The notes beneath the pieces were generated by a model. It had not been told where the DNA came from. It saw only the letters and a list, made by a program, of their open reading frames with translations, and made no database searches. From positions 124,001 to 188,000 of the forward strand of contig NZ_QNQP01000004.1 in the NCBI RefSeq assembly GCF_003316635.1: a stretch of DNA of 64,000 nt, given 5' to 3'. Both the position numbers and the translations under genes were made by a program. This DNA comes from Roseovarius dicentrarchi. Its GTDB lineage: Bacteria; Pseudomonadota; Alphaproteobacteria; Rhodobacterales; Rhodobacteraceae. This document shows, in pieces, positions 8,910 through 17,803 of this stretch (the first letter of the stretch is position 1; each line of letters starts with the position of its first letter).

Positions 8910-11291
8910 ATGAACAGCTTTGACGAATCCGACGCCTTTGAGGGCGCTTCGCTGTCCGCGCGCGCGATGGCCGCGCGGGGGGCGCCTTACCTGGACGGTT
9001 TAAACCCCGAGCAACGCCTTGCGGTCGAGACGATGGACGGCCCGGTTCTGATGCTGGCCGGGGCCGGCACGGGCAAGACCAAGGCGTTGACGACGCGCAT
9101 CGTGCATCTGCTGAACACAGGCCGCGCCCAGCCGAACGAGGTGCTGGCCGTCACTTTTACCAACAAGGCCGCGCGCGAGATGAAAAACCGCGTTGGCGCG
9201 CTCTTGGGCCAATCCATCGAGGGGATGCCGTGGCTGGGCACCTTCCATTCGATCTGCGTCAAGCTGCTGCGCCGCCACGCCGAGCTGATCGGGGTTCAGG
9301 GACCGGGCCGCGAGGTCACGCTGAAATCGAACTTTACCATTCTGGACACCGACGATCAGCTGCGCCTGCTGAAACAGCTGGTGCAGGCCGCAGGCATCGA
9401 CGACAAACGCTGGCCTGCGCGGCAGTTGGCCGGGGTCATCGACCACTGGAAAAACCGCGCCTGGACCCCCGATAAGGTGCCTGCCGCCGAGGCGGGGGCC
9501 TATAACGGCAAGGCGGTCCAGTTCTACAAGGAATATCAGCGCCGCCTGATCGAGTTGAACGCCGTCGATTTTGGCGATCTGCTGCTGCATGTGGTTACCA
9601 TTTTTCAGACCCATGATGATATCTTGCAAAAATATCAGCGCTGGTTCCGCTACATTCTGGTGGACGAGTATCAGGATACCAACGTGGCCCAATATATGTG
9701 GCTGCGTCTGCTGGCAGGCGGGCACAAGAATATCTGCTGCGTCGGCGATGACGATCAGTCGATCTATGGCTGGCGCGGCGCCGAGGTGGGCAATATCCTG
9801 CGGTTCGAAAAGGATTTTCCCGGCGCGCATGTTGTCCGGCTGGAGCAGAATTACCGCTCGACCCCGCATATTCTGGCCGCGGCCTCGGGCGTGATTGCGG
9901 GCAATCAGGGCCGTCTGGGCAAGGAGCTGTGGACCGATGTGCAGGACGGCGAAAAGGTCCGCCTGATCGGCCATTGGGACGGCGATGAGGAGGCCCGCTG
10001 GATCGGCGAGGAGATTGAGGCGATGCAGCGCGGCACACGCGGCCTGCGCCAATTCAGTCTGGACGAGATGGCGATTCTGGTGCGCGCATCACACCAGATG
10101 CGCGCGTTTGAGGACCGGTTTCTGACCATCGGCCTGCCATATCGCGTCATCGGCGGCCCGCGTTTTTACGAGCGGCTCGAAATCCGCGACGCCATGGCCT
10201 ATTTCCGCTGCGTAACCAGCCCCAGCGACGATCTGGCGTTCGAGCGGATCGTGAACACGCCCAAGCGCGGGCTGGGCGACAAGGCGCAGCAGAAAATTCA
10301 GATGACCGCCCGCGAGAATGGCGTTCCGCTGATTCAGGGCGCCCGGATTTTGCTGGAGGAAAAGGGCCTTGGCGGCAAGGGCGCCAAGGAGTTGGCGACG
10401 CTTCTGGATGGTCTGGCCCGCTGGGGCCGCATGGCCGGGGACGCGGAGGTCAGCCATATCGAACTGGCCGGGATCATTCTGGACGAGTCCGGCTACACCG
10501 AGATGTGGCAAAACGACAAGACGCCAGAGGCACCGGGCCGGCTGGAAAACCTCAAGGAACTGGTCAAGGCGCTGGAAAACTTCGAAAACCTGACCGGATT
10601 TCTGGAGCATGTCAGCCTGATCATGGACAATGAGAGCGATAATGAGGGCGCCAAGGTGTCGATCATGACGCTGCACGCCGCCAAGGGCCTGGAATTTCCC
10701 GCCGTGTTCCTGCCGGGCTGGGAGGATGGGCTGTTCCCCTCGCAACGCTCGATGGACGAAAGCGGTCTGAAAGGCGTCGAGGAGGAGCGTCGCCTTGCCT
10801 ATGTCGGCATCACCCGCGCCGAGGAAATCTGCACCATTTCCTTTGCCGGTAATCGGCGGGTCTTCGGTCAGTGGCAATCGTCGCTGCCGTCGCGTTTCAT
10901 CGACGAGTTGCCAGAGGCGCATGTCGATGTGCTGACGCCGCCCGGTCTGTATGGCGGCGGCTACGGCGCGGCGGGCATGGCGGGGGACGTGCAGAACAGC
11001 ATTGACGCCAAGGTGGCAGATGCCAACGTCTATAACTCCCCCGGTTGGCGCCGGATGCAGGCCCGCTCCGGCCAGCGGCCGGTGTCGCAACCGCGCGAGG
11101 CGAAATCGCCGGTGATCGACATGGCTGCCACGTCATCGCACACGGTAGGCGAGCGGGTTTTTCACCAGAAATTCGGCTATGGCGAAGTGATGGCGATCGA
11201 AGGCGACAAGCTGGAGATCGAATTTGACAAGGCCGGCACAAAGAAGGTCGTCGCCCGATTTGTCACCAGCCCGGATGACGTGCCGTTCTAA
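8910..11291 (+). CDS. uvrD: ATP-dependent 3'-5' DNA helicase, UvrD/PcrA type
   Basis: 793-residue SF1A helicase for nucleotide-excision and mismatch repair and removal of proteins from DNA. All motifs can be read: Q-motif LNPEQRLAV, Walker A AGAGTGKT (residues 50-57), Ia TFTNKAAREM, II VDEYQDTN, III DDDQSIYGWRGAE, IV LEQNYRS, V MTLHAAKGLEFPAVF and VI RRLAYVGITRAEE. After a Gly-rich linker the C-terminal Tudor-like domain (VGERVFHQKFGYGEVM) for RNA-polymerase contact is present, so the protein is full length. A strong terminator follows. Confidence 0.96.
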   Translation: MNSFDESDAFEGASLSARAMAARGAPYLDGLNPEQRLAVETMDGPVLMLAGAGTGKTKALTTRIVHLLNTGRAQPNEVLAVTFTNKAAREMKNRVGALLGQSIEGMPWLGTFHSICVKLLRRHAELIGVQGPGREVTLKSNFTILDTDDQLRLLKQLVQAAGIDDKRWPARQLAGVIDHWKNRAWTPDKVPAAEAGAYNGKAVQFYKEYQRRLIELNAVDFGDLLLHVVTIFQTHDDILQKYQRWFRYILVDEYQDTNVAQYMWLRLLAGGHKNICCVGDDDQSIYGWRGAEVGNILRFEKDFPGAHVVRLEQNYRSTPHILAAASGVIAGNQGRLGKELWTDVQDGEKVRLIGHWDGDEEARWIGEEIEAMQRGTRGLRQFSLDEMAILVRASHQMRAFEDRFLTIGLPYRVIGGPRFYERLEIRDAMAYFRCVTSPSDDLAFERIVNTPKRGLGDKAQQKIQMTARENGVPLIQGARILLEEKGLGGKGAKELATLLDGLARWGRMAGDAEVSHIELAGIILDESGYTEMWQNDKTPEAPGRLENLKELVKALENFENLTGFLEHVSLIMDNESDNEGAKVSIMTLHAAKGLEFPAVFLPGWEDGLFPSQRSMDESGLKGVEEERRLAYVGITRAEEICTISFAGNRRVFGQWQSSLPSRFIDELPEAHVDVLTPPGLYGGGYGAAGMAGDVQNSIDAKVADANVYNSPGWRRMQARSGQRPVSQPREAKSPVIDMAATSSHTVGERVFHQKFGYGEVMAIEGDKLEIEFDKAGTKKVVARFVTSPDDVPF

Positions 11292-11324
11292 AGTCCGGTG
11301 CGGCAAACCGCCCGGCGCATAAAG

Positions 11325-11358
11325 AAGCCTGCCAAGACATAATCCTGGCAGGCTTTTT
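11325..11358 (+). terminator. Rho-independent terminator after uvrD
   Basis: A perfect 10-bp stem, AAGCCTGCCA (11325-11334) with TGGCAGGCTT (11346-11355), an 11-nt loop and a T-run. It lies 33 bp past the helicase stop, before the convergent Bax-inhibitor-1 gene. The AAAGAA before the stem could give partial termination of the opposite transcript as well. Confidence 0.88.
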
Positions 11359-11384
11359 CCGGAGTTGAAGCTCTTGCTTCAGGC

Positions 11385-12104
11385 TTATTCGCGGTTGCCC
11401 ATGAGTTGCAGCAAGAACATGAACATGTTGATGAAGTCGAGATAAAGACGCAGCGCGCCCATGATCGCCGATTTGCCCAACCACTCGCTGTCGCCCTGTG
11501 CGGCATGGGCCAGATATTCGTTCTTGATTGACTGCGTGTCATAGGCCGTGAGGCCAGCAAAGATCAGCACGCCAATTATCGAGATGGCGAACATGATCGC
11601 AGGCGAGCCAAGAAAAATGTTCACGATCGATGCGACGATCAGGCCGATCACGCCCATGATCAGGAAACTGCCCCAACCCGAGATGTCCTTTTGCGTGGTA
11701 TAGCCCCACAGCGACAGGCCCGCGAACGCAATCGAAGTGGTCAGAAACACCTGAGCAATCGAGAAATCTGTGTAGATCACAAAGATATAGCTCAACGAGA
11801 TGCCCATGACGGTGGCGAACGCGTAAAAGAACAGCTGCGCGGCGGCGGCGGACAGTTTGTTGATGACGGCGCCGAAGGCAAACACCATGATCAGCGGCGC
11901 AAACATCACGATCCAGCGGGTGATCCCGGTGAACAGCGTCTCCATCATGTAGGCATTGTTGCCCACCGCCCAAGCGGCCAGAAACGTCAGCGCCATGCCC
12001 ACGGACATCGTGCCGTAGACCTTGTTCATATGGGTCCGCAGCCCCTGGTCAATCTGGGCGGAGCGGGTCCTGCCCGCCGTCCGGATTGTGTTATATTCAG
12101 CCAT
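11385..12104 (-). CDS. Bax inhibitor-1 / YccA family membrane protein
   Basis: 239 residues with about seven transmembrane helices, in the TMBIM family. After a soluble N-terminus (MAEYNTIRTAGRTRSAQIDQGLRTHMNKVY) the helices start at about residue 30 (GTMSVGMALTFLAAWAVG), and the family-typical end TLYDTQSIKNEYL-like (here AYDTQSIKNEYLAHA) followed by GALRLYLDFINMFMFLLQLMG is present. Bacterial relatives include YccA, an FtsH modulator, and BsYetJ, a pH-gated calcium leak channel; which role applies here is unknown. GGAGG 5 bp before ATG 12104 sets the start over the longer ORF. Confidence 0.93.
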   Translation of the reverse strand: MAEYNTIRTAGRTRSAQIDQGLRTHMNKVYGTMSVGMALTFLAAWAVGNNAYMMETLFTGITRWIVMFAPLIMVFAFGAVINKLSAAAAQLFFYAFATVMGISLSYIFVIYTDFSIAQVFLTTSIAFAGLSLWGYTTQKDISGWGSFLIMGVIGLIVASIVNIFLGSPAIMFAISIIGVLIFAGLTAYDTQSIKNEYLAHAAQGDSEWLGKSAIMGALRLYLDFINMFMFLLQLMGNRE

Positions 12105-12253
12105 CTGTGCCTCCGAGTTGATGTGCCAGACCCCGGTCAGGGGCTTTGCAGTCAATATCGGGGGCCGGGGGCGTTATTTCAAGGCTTTTCGGTCCATGAT
12201 TTGCGCGTCATTTTGCCAGAATGCCCGCCAAGCGTGGCACCGCAACCATGAAC

Positions 12254-13219
12254 TCACATAGTGATAACAACCTTGCCCGTGGATTGGCGTGTGCGCAGCA
12301 GATCCAGTGCATCAAGTGTGCGCGCCAGCGGATAGGTGTGGTGCGCGCGCGGGCGGATGCGCCCATCCGCGGCCCAGTTCAGAAGGGTGCGCAGTGATTG
12401 CGTCACCAGATCAGGCGCGAAGGTCAGATATCCGCCCCAGTAGAGGCCCATCACCGTCACGTTCTTGACCAGCAGATGATTTGCCGGGATCTGGGGTATG
12501 TCGCCGCTGGCAAAGCCGATGGACAGAATGCGCGCCTCGGGGCGGCAGGCGCGGAAGGCGGCGGTAAACTGATCGCCGCCGACGGGATCATAAACAACAT
12601 CGGCGCCGCCCAGATCCTTGGTCATCTGGCGAATGTCATCGGTTTCCGCGTCAATCAGGTGGTCGGCACCGGCAGCGCGGGCTGCATCCAGCTTGGCCGC
12701 GCCGCGCGCGCAGGCGATGACGCGCGCGCCCATCGCCTTGCCGATTTCAACGGCGGTCAGGCCAACACCGCCCGCCGCCCCCAGCACCAGAAGCGTTTCG
12801 CCGGGGCGCAGCCGCGCGCGATGCTCCAGCGCAAGGTGGGACGTGCCATAGGCAATCTGAAACGCGGCAGCCGCCTCGAACGTCAGGGCATCCGGCAGGG
12901 GAGTCGCGCGGCTTGCGTCGAAACACCCGTACTCCGCCAGCCCGCCATGGCCGCCATAAACCGCCACCCGCGTGCCGATGGCGGGCCCCTCCACACCGGC
13001 GCCAAGCGCATCAACGGTTCCAGCAACCTCCATCCCCATGGTGAAGGGCAGGGGCGGCATGTCCTGATAGCTGCCTTTGATCATCAACAGATCCGCAAAA
13101 TTCAGCCCGCATGCATGGATTCGCAGACGAATTTGTCCGGGGGCCGGATCTGGCACTGGACACTCGGTCAGCGCCGGGGGCGTGTCATGTGCCGTCAGGC
13201 GTAGCGCGCGCATGGTCAT
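12254..13219 (-). CDS. NADPH:quinone oxidoreductase-like zinc-free MDR protein
   Basis: 321 residues, medium-chain dehydrogenase/reductase superfamily, quinone oxidoreductase branch. The GroES-like N-terminal domain (about 1-120) has the conserved NFADLLMIKGSYQDMPPLPFTMGMEVAGTV; the Rossmann domain carries LVLGAAGGVGLTAVEIGKAMGARV at about residues 140-163. The Cys/His zinc ligands of alcohol dehydrogenases are missing, as is normal for this branch. Likely reduces quinones or enoyl-type electrophiles with NADPH. ATG 13219 follows GGAG by 5 bp; the 23-residue upstream extension is not typical. No clear functional partner nearby. Confidence 0.9.
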   Translation of the reverse strand: MTMRALRLTAHDTPPALTECPVPDPAPGQIRLRIHACGLNFADLLMIKGSYQDMPPLPFTMGMEVAGTVDALGAGVEGPAIGTRVAVYGGHGGLAEYGCFDASRATPLPDALTFEAAAAFQIAYGTSHLALEHRARLRPGETLLVLGAAGGVGLTAVEIGKAMGARVIACARGAAKLDAARAAGADHLIDAETDDIRQMTKDLGGADVVYDPVGGDQFTAAFRACRPEARILSIGFASGDIPQIPANHLLVKNVTVMGLYWGGYLTFAPDLVTQSLRTLLNWAADGRIRPRAHHTYPLARTLDALDLLRTRQSTGKVVITM

Positions 13220-13533
13220 CGTATCTCCGGCTTCGTCAGGGCTTGAAAACAAGGCAGATGCGGGCAAAGTTGCCGCCTGATTGCACATTGGTCAATGGGC
13301 GCAGTCCTGTCAATTTTTGTGTCGGCGTGCCAAATATTGCACGCCTGTACCCGCTTAAATTGATTGTGATGCGAACAAACAGCCCGCTGGATGTAATAAT
13401 TGTTGAAAAATATCCCTCCGGTGTTAATCTTTGCGCCACGTTTACAAGTATATTTATGGTGGACGTGCAGGGCTGCGCCTGGGAATTTCATCCTGCGCTG
13501 CATGATCTGAACTGCCGAAAAAAGGACTAAAAT
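13220..13533. other. 314-bp AT-richer intergenic region upstream of the XRE gene
   Basis: No gene seen. The region is clearly richer in A+T than its surroundings. It holds a 7+7-bp perfect inverted repeat, GGCGTGC (13324-13330) with GCACGCC (13339-13345) around CAAATATT, and a promoter-like pair further on. It lies between divergent genes, so it probably contains both promoters and an operator. Confidence 0.5.
13403..13430 (+). promoter_or_regulatory. Candidate sigma-70 promoter for the XRE regulator
   Basis: TTGAAA (13403-13408), a 16-bp spacer and TAATCT (13425-13430) resemble -35 and -10 boxes, with about 95 bases to the start codon. Seen by eye only; other AT-rich hexamers nearby could serve instead. 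Confidence 0.35.
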
Positions 13534-13917
13534 ATGCCCCATCTGGTCGATATTCACGTTGGCAAGCGCATCCGGCACCGGCGCTGGCTGGCAGGCATGA
13601 CGCAGCAGCAACTGGCTGAAAGCGTTGGGATAAAATTCCAGCAGATCCAAAAATACGAAACCGGGGCCAACCGCGTCAGCGCGTCGCGGCTTTGGGATAT
13701 TGCGGCGGCTATGGATGTGAATGTCGCCTTCTTTTTCGAAGGGATGGAAGCCGCGCAGAACGCCGCCGAAGACGCGGCACCCGCTGTAAAGGGCAGCCCG
13801 GCCTATATCCTGGGCGACAAGGAGGCGCTGGATCTGGTGCGCTCCTACTACGCCATCCCGGAAAACCAGCGGCGCCGTCTGTTTGATCTGGCCCGCGTGC
13901 TAAGCGACGTCGCCTGA
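13534..13917 (+). CDS. XRE/Cro-CI family transcriptional regulator
   Basis: 127 residues. The helix-turn-helix covers about residues 8-66: VGKRIRHRRWLAGMTQQQLAESVGIKFQQIQKYETGANRVSASRLWDIAAAMDVNVAFFFEG, the SinR/XRE pattern common as a small regulator in alphaproteobacteria. The C-terminal 45 residues (LDLVRSYYAIPENQRRRLFDLARVLSDV) form a conserved dimerisation-like tail also seen in homologues. AGGA with 7-bp spacing precedes ATG 13534. It may bind the inverted repeat at 13324-13345 upstream of itself. Target genes unknown. Confidence 0.9.
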   Translation: MPHLVDIHVGKRIRHRRWLAGMTQQQLAESVGIKFQQIQKYETGANRVSASRLWDIAAAMDVNVAFFFEGMEAAQNAAEDAAPAVKGSPAYILGDKEALDLVRSYYAIPENQRRRLFDLARVLSDVA

Positions 13918-14033
13918 CCTGCAAAGTGGCGGCGCGCGCAGGTGAATTACACTGGCCGGGCGCGCCGGCGGCTTGAGTTACCACGTGTCACGGCCTAGTC
14001 AGGGCGCAATATTTCCGCGCAAGGACGTGTGCC

Positions 14034-14867
14034 ATGACAGCTTCCGATACCTCATTTAACGGCGATTCGGATGACATCATCGCCGTCGCGCATTTGCTGG
14101 CGGATGCGGCGCGCGCGGCGATCCTGCCCTATTTCAGGACGGGCTGCCTGACGACTGAAAATAAATTGGCCCCCGGCGCCATGGGCGACGGGGGTTTTGA
14201 TCCGGTAACAGCCGCAGATCGCGCGGCAGAGCGTGCGATGCGCGACATTCTGGCCCGGCGGCGCCCCGAGGATGGCATCCTGGGCGAGGAGTTTGGCAGC
14301 AGTGACGGGACCAGCGGCCTGACCTGGGTGCTGGACCCGATCGACGGCACGCGCGGCTTTATTGCCGGAACGCCCACCTGGGGGGTACTGATTGCCGCGG
14401 TGACGGCGCAGGGGCCAGTTTACGGGCTGATTGACCAGCCGTATATTGGCGAACGCTTCGAAGGCGGATTTGGCCGCGCGCACATGATCGGCCCATTGGG
14501 ACAGAGAAGCCTTCTGGCGGGCAGCGACCGGCCTTTGGGCGCCGCGACGGTGATGACAACCTTTCCCGCCGTTGGCACCCCGGCCGAGGGGGCGGCTTTT
14601 GCCGAAGTCGCCGCGCAGGCGCAAATTGTGCGCTATGGATGCGATTGCTATGCCTACGCGCTTTTGGCGCTGGGCCAGGTTGATCTGGTGATCGAGGCCG
14701 GGCTGAATGCCCATGATATTTGCGCGCCGATCGCGGTGATTGAGGCCGCTGGCGGAATTGTCACCGACTGGCAGGGGGGATCTGCCGCAAATGGCGGGCG
14801 CATCGTAGCCGCCGCCAGCGCAATGCAGCACGATGCGGCGCTCAGGATTCTGGCGCAGGTCGAGTGA
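14034..14867 (+). CDS. hisN: Histidinol-phosphatase, inositol-monophosphatase type
   Basis: 277-residue Mg2+-dependent phosphatase of the IMPase fold. The metal-binding motifs GEEFG (Glu85/Glu86) and WVLDPIDGTRGF (Asp101, Asp104) and the C-terminal metal Asp in AHDICAPIAVIEAAGG are intact. The residues after the DPIDGTRGF motif (IAGTPTWGVLIA) are the pattern of the HisN subgroup, which releases histidinol in histidine synthesis; inositol or other sugar phosphates remain possible substrates. AAGGA 8 bp before ATG 14034. No his genes are adjacent, which is usual for hisN. Confidence 0.85.
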   Translation: MTASDTSFNGDSDDIIAVAHLLADAARAAILPYFRTGCLTTENKLAPGAMGDGGFDPVTAADRAAERAMRDILARRRPEDGILGEEFGSSDGTSGLTWVLDPIDGTRGFIAGTPTWGVLIAAVTAQGPVYGLIDQPYIGERFEGGFGRAHMIGPLGQRSLLAGSDRPLGAATVMTTFPAVGTPAEGAAFAEVAAQAQIVRYGCDCYAYALLALGQVDLVIEAGLNAHDICAPIAVIEAAGGIVTDWQGGSAANGGRIVAAASAMQHDAALRILAQVE

Positions 14868-14965
14868 TTGGCGAAGAAGGGCCGCACGCCGACATCAGAA
14901 TCAGGCTGGTCCAGCGCCGAATGGCTCGTTACCTTGCAAGCCAGCCTTTAAAGGGGAGTCAGACG

Positions 14966-15400
14966 GTGCGCCTTTTCGTTGCTTTATTTCTTGGTCTTTT
15001 CTTCAGCAGCACATTGGCGAGCGCCGAAGACATGAGCAGCGCCGCCCTTGGCCAGACCAATGCAATTCGCGCCGATGCCGGGCTGACCCCGCTGAGCAGT
15101 AGCGCCGCACTGGGCCGTGCCGCGGCAGGCCATGCGCGCGACATGGCGCAGAACGGATTTTTCAGCCATACTGGATCGAACGGGTCCGGCATTGGCGACC
15201 GGGCGCGCGCGGTCGGCTATGGCTTTTGCTTTATTGCAGAGAATATCGCCCAGGGGCAGAGCAGCGTGGACGAGGTCATGACCGGCTGGATGAATTCCAC
15301 GGGCCATCGCCGCAACATCCTGAGCGAGGGCGCGCGCGAATATGCGCTGGTGCGCGAGGGCGACATCTGGGTGATGATGCTGGGCCGTCCGGGCTGTTGA
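14966..15400 (+). CDS. Secreted CAP/SCP-domain protein
   Basis: With a GTG start at 14966 (AGGGGAG 6-7 bp upstream) the product is 144 residues and starts with a clean signal peptide (RLFVALFLGLFFSSTLASA, cleavage near residue 20). An in-frame ATG start at 14864 would overlap hisN but bury the signal peptide, so GTG is preferred. The rest is a CAP domain: LGQTNAIRADAGLTPLS, HARDMAQNGFFSHTG, ENIAQGQSSVDEVMTGWMNSTGHRRNIL. The CAP His and Glu of the metal site are visible (FSH, ENIA, GHRRNIL). Bacterial CAP proteins are secreted and of mostly unknown function. Confidence 0.88.
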   Translation: MRLFVALFLGLFFSSTLASAEDMSSAALGQTNAIRADAGLTPLSSSAALGRAAAGHARDMAQNGFFSHTGSNGSGIGDRARAVGYGFCFIAENIAQGQSSVDEVMTGWMNSTGHRRNILSEGAREYALVREGDIWVMMLGRPGC

Positions 15401-15412
15401 TGAGCCGGCAGG

Positions 15413-15667
15413 CTATCCGCCAAAGAATTTCGGCTTCAGGCGCAGAAGCGTCTCGCAGATTTGCGATGTCAGGCTTTGCGCCAGCCCCATCGCCTCCTGA
15501 TGGGCGCCATGGCCGGTGCTGACGGCCGCCTCGATCGTGGCCGATTGCACCAATGCTGCGACCAGATCCGGATGCTTTGCTGCGTATTCGGCGCCAAATT
15601 CGGCCTCGATGGCGGCAATGGCCGCGCGCAGGTGGCGTGCGGCGGCTGGCGGGGTGTCGGGGGTCAT
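15413..15667 (-). CDS. Small conserved-looking hypothetical protein (84 aa)
   Basis: Read from ATG 15667, which follows AGGAG by about 8 bp; the longer ORF to 15862 would run through the mgtE leader. The 84-residue product is predicted mostly helical, Ala-rich (RHLRAAIAAIEAEFGAEYAAKHPDLVAALVQSATIEAAV), with no signal peptide, membrane helix or known motif. It is convergent with the CAP gene and divergent from mgtE. I do not recognise the family. Good codon use and ribosome site support a real gene. Confidence 0.7.
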   Translation of the reverse strand: MTPDTPPAAARHLRAAIAAIEAEFGAEYAAKHPDLVAALVQSATIEAAVSTGHGAHQEAMGLAQSLTSQICETLLRLKPKFFGG

Positions 15668-15842
15668 CTGCTGGCTCTCCTGTGAATTTGACGCCCTTGG
15701 CAAGCTAGGGCAAAGCCGCTGCCCGGCGAGGGGCCGGGATCGCGTAAATTTCAACCGATGACCTTCGCGCTGCACGTTGTTTTTCACGCGGCCATTGCGT
15801 AAAGCTGCACAGATCAACGAAACGCGCACCGCGGGAGAGCAG

Positions 15843-17240
15843 ATGACCGACCAGGACCACACCCCGGACGCTGCCGCCCCCGAGGCCGAGCGCGACGATG
15901 TCTACGAGCTGGACCGGCAGGCGGTCGCGCGGATCATCCATGCGGTTGATAACCAAGACCGAACCGGGCTGATCGCAGAGCTTGAACCGCTGCACGCGGC
16001 CGATATCGCCGACCTGCTGGAGCAGATCGACGCCTTTAACCGGCGGCGCCTGATCGAGCTGTATGGCGACGAGTTCGATGGCGAAATCCTGTCTGAATTG
16101 CAGGATTCGATCCGCGAGGAGGTGCTGCGCTACCTCAACCCCGAAGTTCTGGCCGATGCGGTCCGCGAGCTGGACAGCGACGACGTGGTTGACCTGATCG
16201 AGGATCTGGAAGGCCACGAACAGGACGCCATCCTGGAAGTGCTGGAAGACAGCGACCGCATTGCCGTGCGCCAGTCGCTGTCATACCCCGAATATTCGGC
16301 CGGGCGTCTGATGCAGCGCGAATTCGTGATGGCGCCTGAGCATTGGAATGTCGGCGAAGCCATTGATTACATGCGCAATCAGCAGGAGCTGCCCGAGCAG
16401 TTCTATCACATCATGCTGGTCGATCCCAAACTGCATCCCATCGGCAACGTCACTTTGGGCAAGCTGATGTCATCGCGCCGTGAGGTCATGCTGAAATCCT
16501 TGGTCGAGGATACATTCCACGTGATCCCGGTTGCGCAATACGAGGGCGATGTTGCCTATGCGTTCAACCAGTATCATCTGATCTCCGCCCCCGTGGTGGA
16601 TGAAAATGACCGTCTGGTTGGCGTGATCACCATAGACGATGCCATGGCCGTGTTGGACGAGGAGCACGAGGAAGACATCCTGCGCCTTGCCGGTGTTGGC
16701 GAAGGCGGGTTGAACGACAACTTCTTTGAAACGACAAAACAGCGGTTTCCGTGGCTGGCGGTGAATTTGGTGACGGCGATCCTTGCGTCGCTGGTCATCG
16801 CACAGTTCGAGGCGACCATCGCGCAATTTGTGGCGCTGGCCGTGCTGATGCCGATTGTTGCGTCAATGGGTGGCAATGCCGGCACGCAGAGCCTGACCGT
16901 GTCGGTCCGGTCGATTGCGACGCGCGATCTGACTGGATCGAACGTGTGGCGCGTGATCCGGCGCGAGGTGATGGTGGGGCTGATAAACGGCGTGATTTTT
17001 GCCGTGGTGATGGGCGTGATCGGCGTGGTCTGGTTCGGCAGTCCGGCGCTTGGCTATGTCATTGGCGCGGCGATGATCATCAACCTTGTCATCGCCGGGT
17101 TTGCAGGAACGGGCATTCCTGTGGTGCTGGAGAAAATCGGCGTCGATCCGGCGCTTGCCTCCGGGGCATTTGTGACGACGGTGACGGACGTGGTTGGGTT
17201 CCTTGCGTTTCTGGGCCTTGCCGCGTTGTTTTTGCTATGA
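15843..17240 (+). CDS. mgtE: Magnesium transporter MgtE
   Basis: 465 residues. The cytosolic N-domain (about 15-125; superhelical, LHAADIADLLEQID) is followed by a CBS pair (about 135-260; GNVTLGKLMSSRREVML and GVITIDDAMAVL), then a membrane domain with five helices beginning WLAVNLVTAILASLVI. The ion-path segments PIVASMGGNAGTQSLTVSVRS and the last helices are present, so the channel is intact. MgtE opens when intracellular Mg2+ is low, through Mg2+ sites in the N and CBS domains. GGGAG before ATG 15843. Its stop overlaps the next start (ATGA). Confidence 0.95.
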   Translation: MTDQDHTPDAAAPEAERDDVYELDRQAVARIIHAVDNQDRTGLIAELEPLHAADIADLLEQIDAFNRRRLIELYGDEFDGEILSELQDSIREEVLRYLNPEVLADAVRELDSDDVVDLIEDLEGHEQDAILEVLEDSDRIAVRQSLSYPEYSAGRLMQREFVMAPEHWNVGEAIDYMRNQQELPEQFYHIMLVDPKLHPIGNVTLGKLMSSRREVMLKSLVEDTFHVIPVAQYEGDVAYAFNQYHLISAPVVDENDRLVGVITIDDAMAVLDEEHEEDILRLAGVGEGGLNDNFFETTKQRFPWLAVNLVTAILASLVIAQFEATIAQFVALAVLMPIVASMGGNAGTQSLTVSVRSIATRDLTGSNVWRVIRREVMVGLINGVIFAVVMGVIGVVWFGSPALGYVIGAAMIINLVIAGFAGTGIPVVLEKIGVDPALASGAFVTTVTDVVGFLAFLGLAALFLL

Positions 17241-17803
17241 GCAGTCTGGCAGACATCAAAGCGGCCGCGCGCAAGGCTGCGTTCGCCCGTCGCAAAGCGG
17301 CACATGACGCCAGAACAGGCGCGTCTGCCGGGTATCTGAGCGAGGTGTTGGCAGGCTATCGCGGCGCGACTGTGGCCGGCTACATGCCAATCCGGACAGA
17401 GATTGATCCGCTTCCTGCGATGGCAGAGGCGGCGGCGCATGGCCCGGTGTGCGTGCCGGTGATCATGGGGGAGGGGCAGGCGCTCAAATTCTCGCGCTGG
17501 ACACCCGGCGGCGCAATGAAGGATGGCCCATTCGGTGCGCGCATCCCGGCGGCGGACGATTTCATCACGCCGGAAATCCTGATCGTACCGCTGGTCGCGT
17601 TCGACCGCGCGGGGGGGCGTCTGGGCTATGGCGGTGGATTCTACGATCGCACTTTGGAGGGCTTGCGCGCGGCGGGCAGTGCGCTGGCTATCGGGTTTGC
17701 CTATGCAGCGCAGGAGGCGGAGAATTTGCCGCTGGAGCCGACGGACCAGCCGCTCGATATGATCGTGACGGAGCGGGATATCATCGAGTTCGGGCGCGCC
17801 TGA
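17237..17803 (+). CDS. 5-formyltetrahydrofolate cyclo-ligase
   Basis: 188 residues. Uses ATP to convert 5-formyl-THF to 5,10-methenyl-THF, returning stored folate to the one-carbon pool. The fold's signature GRLGYGGGFYDRTLEGLR (about residues 130-146) is complete, as are the N-terminal basic helix (KAAARKAAFARRKAAH) and GYMPIRTEIDPLPAM. The ATG overlaps the mgtE stop by four bases, so translation is coupled. In many alphaproteobacteria this gene follows zapA and 6S RNA; the mgtE linkage here is different and worth noting. Confidence 0.93.
   Translation: MSSLADIKAAARKAAFARRKAAHDARTGASAGYLSEVLAGYRGATVAGYMPIRTEIDPLPAMAEAAAHGPVCVPVIMGEGQALKFSRWTPGGAMKDGPFGARIPAADDFITPEILIVPLVAFDRAGGRLGYGGGFYDRTLEGLRAAGSALAIGFAYAAQEAENLPLEPTDQPLDMIVTERDIIEFGRA

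Noticed and set aside
16751-17236. Upstream part of the ORF containing the cyclo-ligase
   Set aside because: It overlaps mgtE in another frame; the ATG at 17237 overlaps the mgtE stop and gives the right N-terminus.
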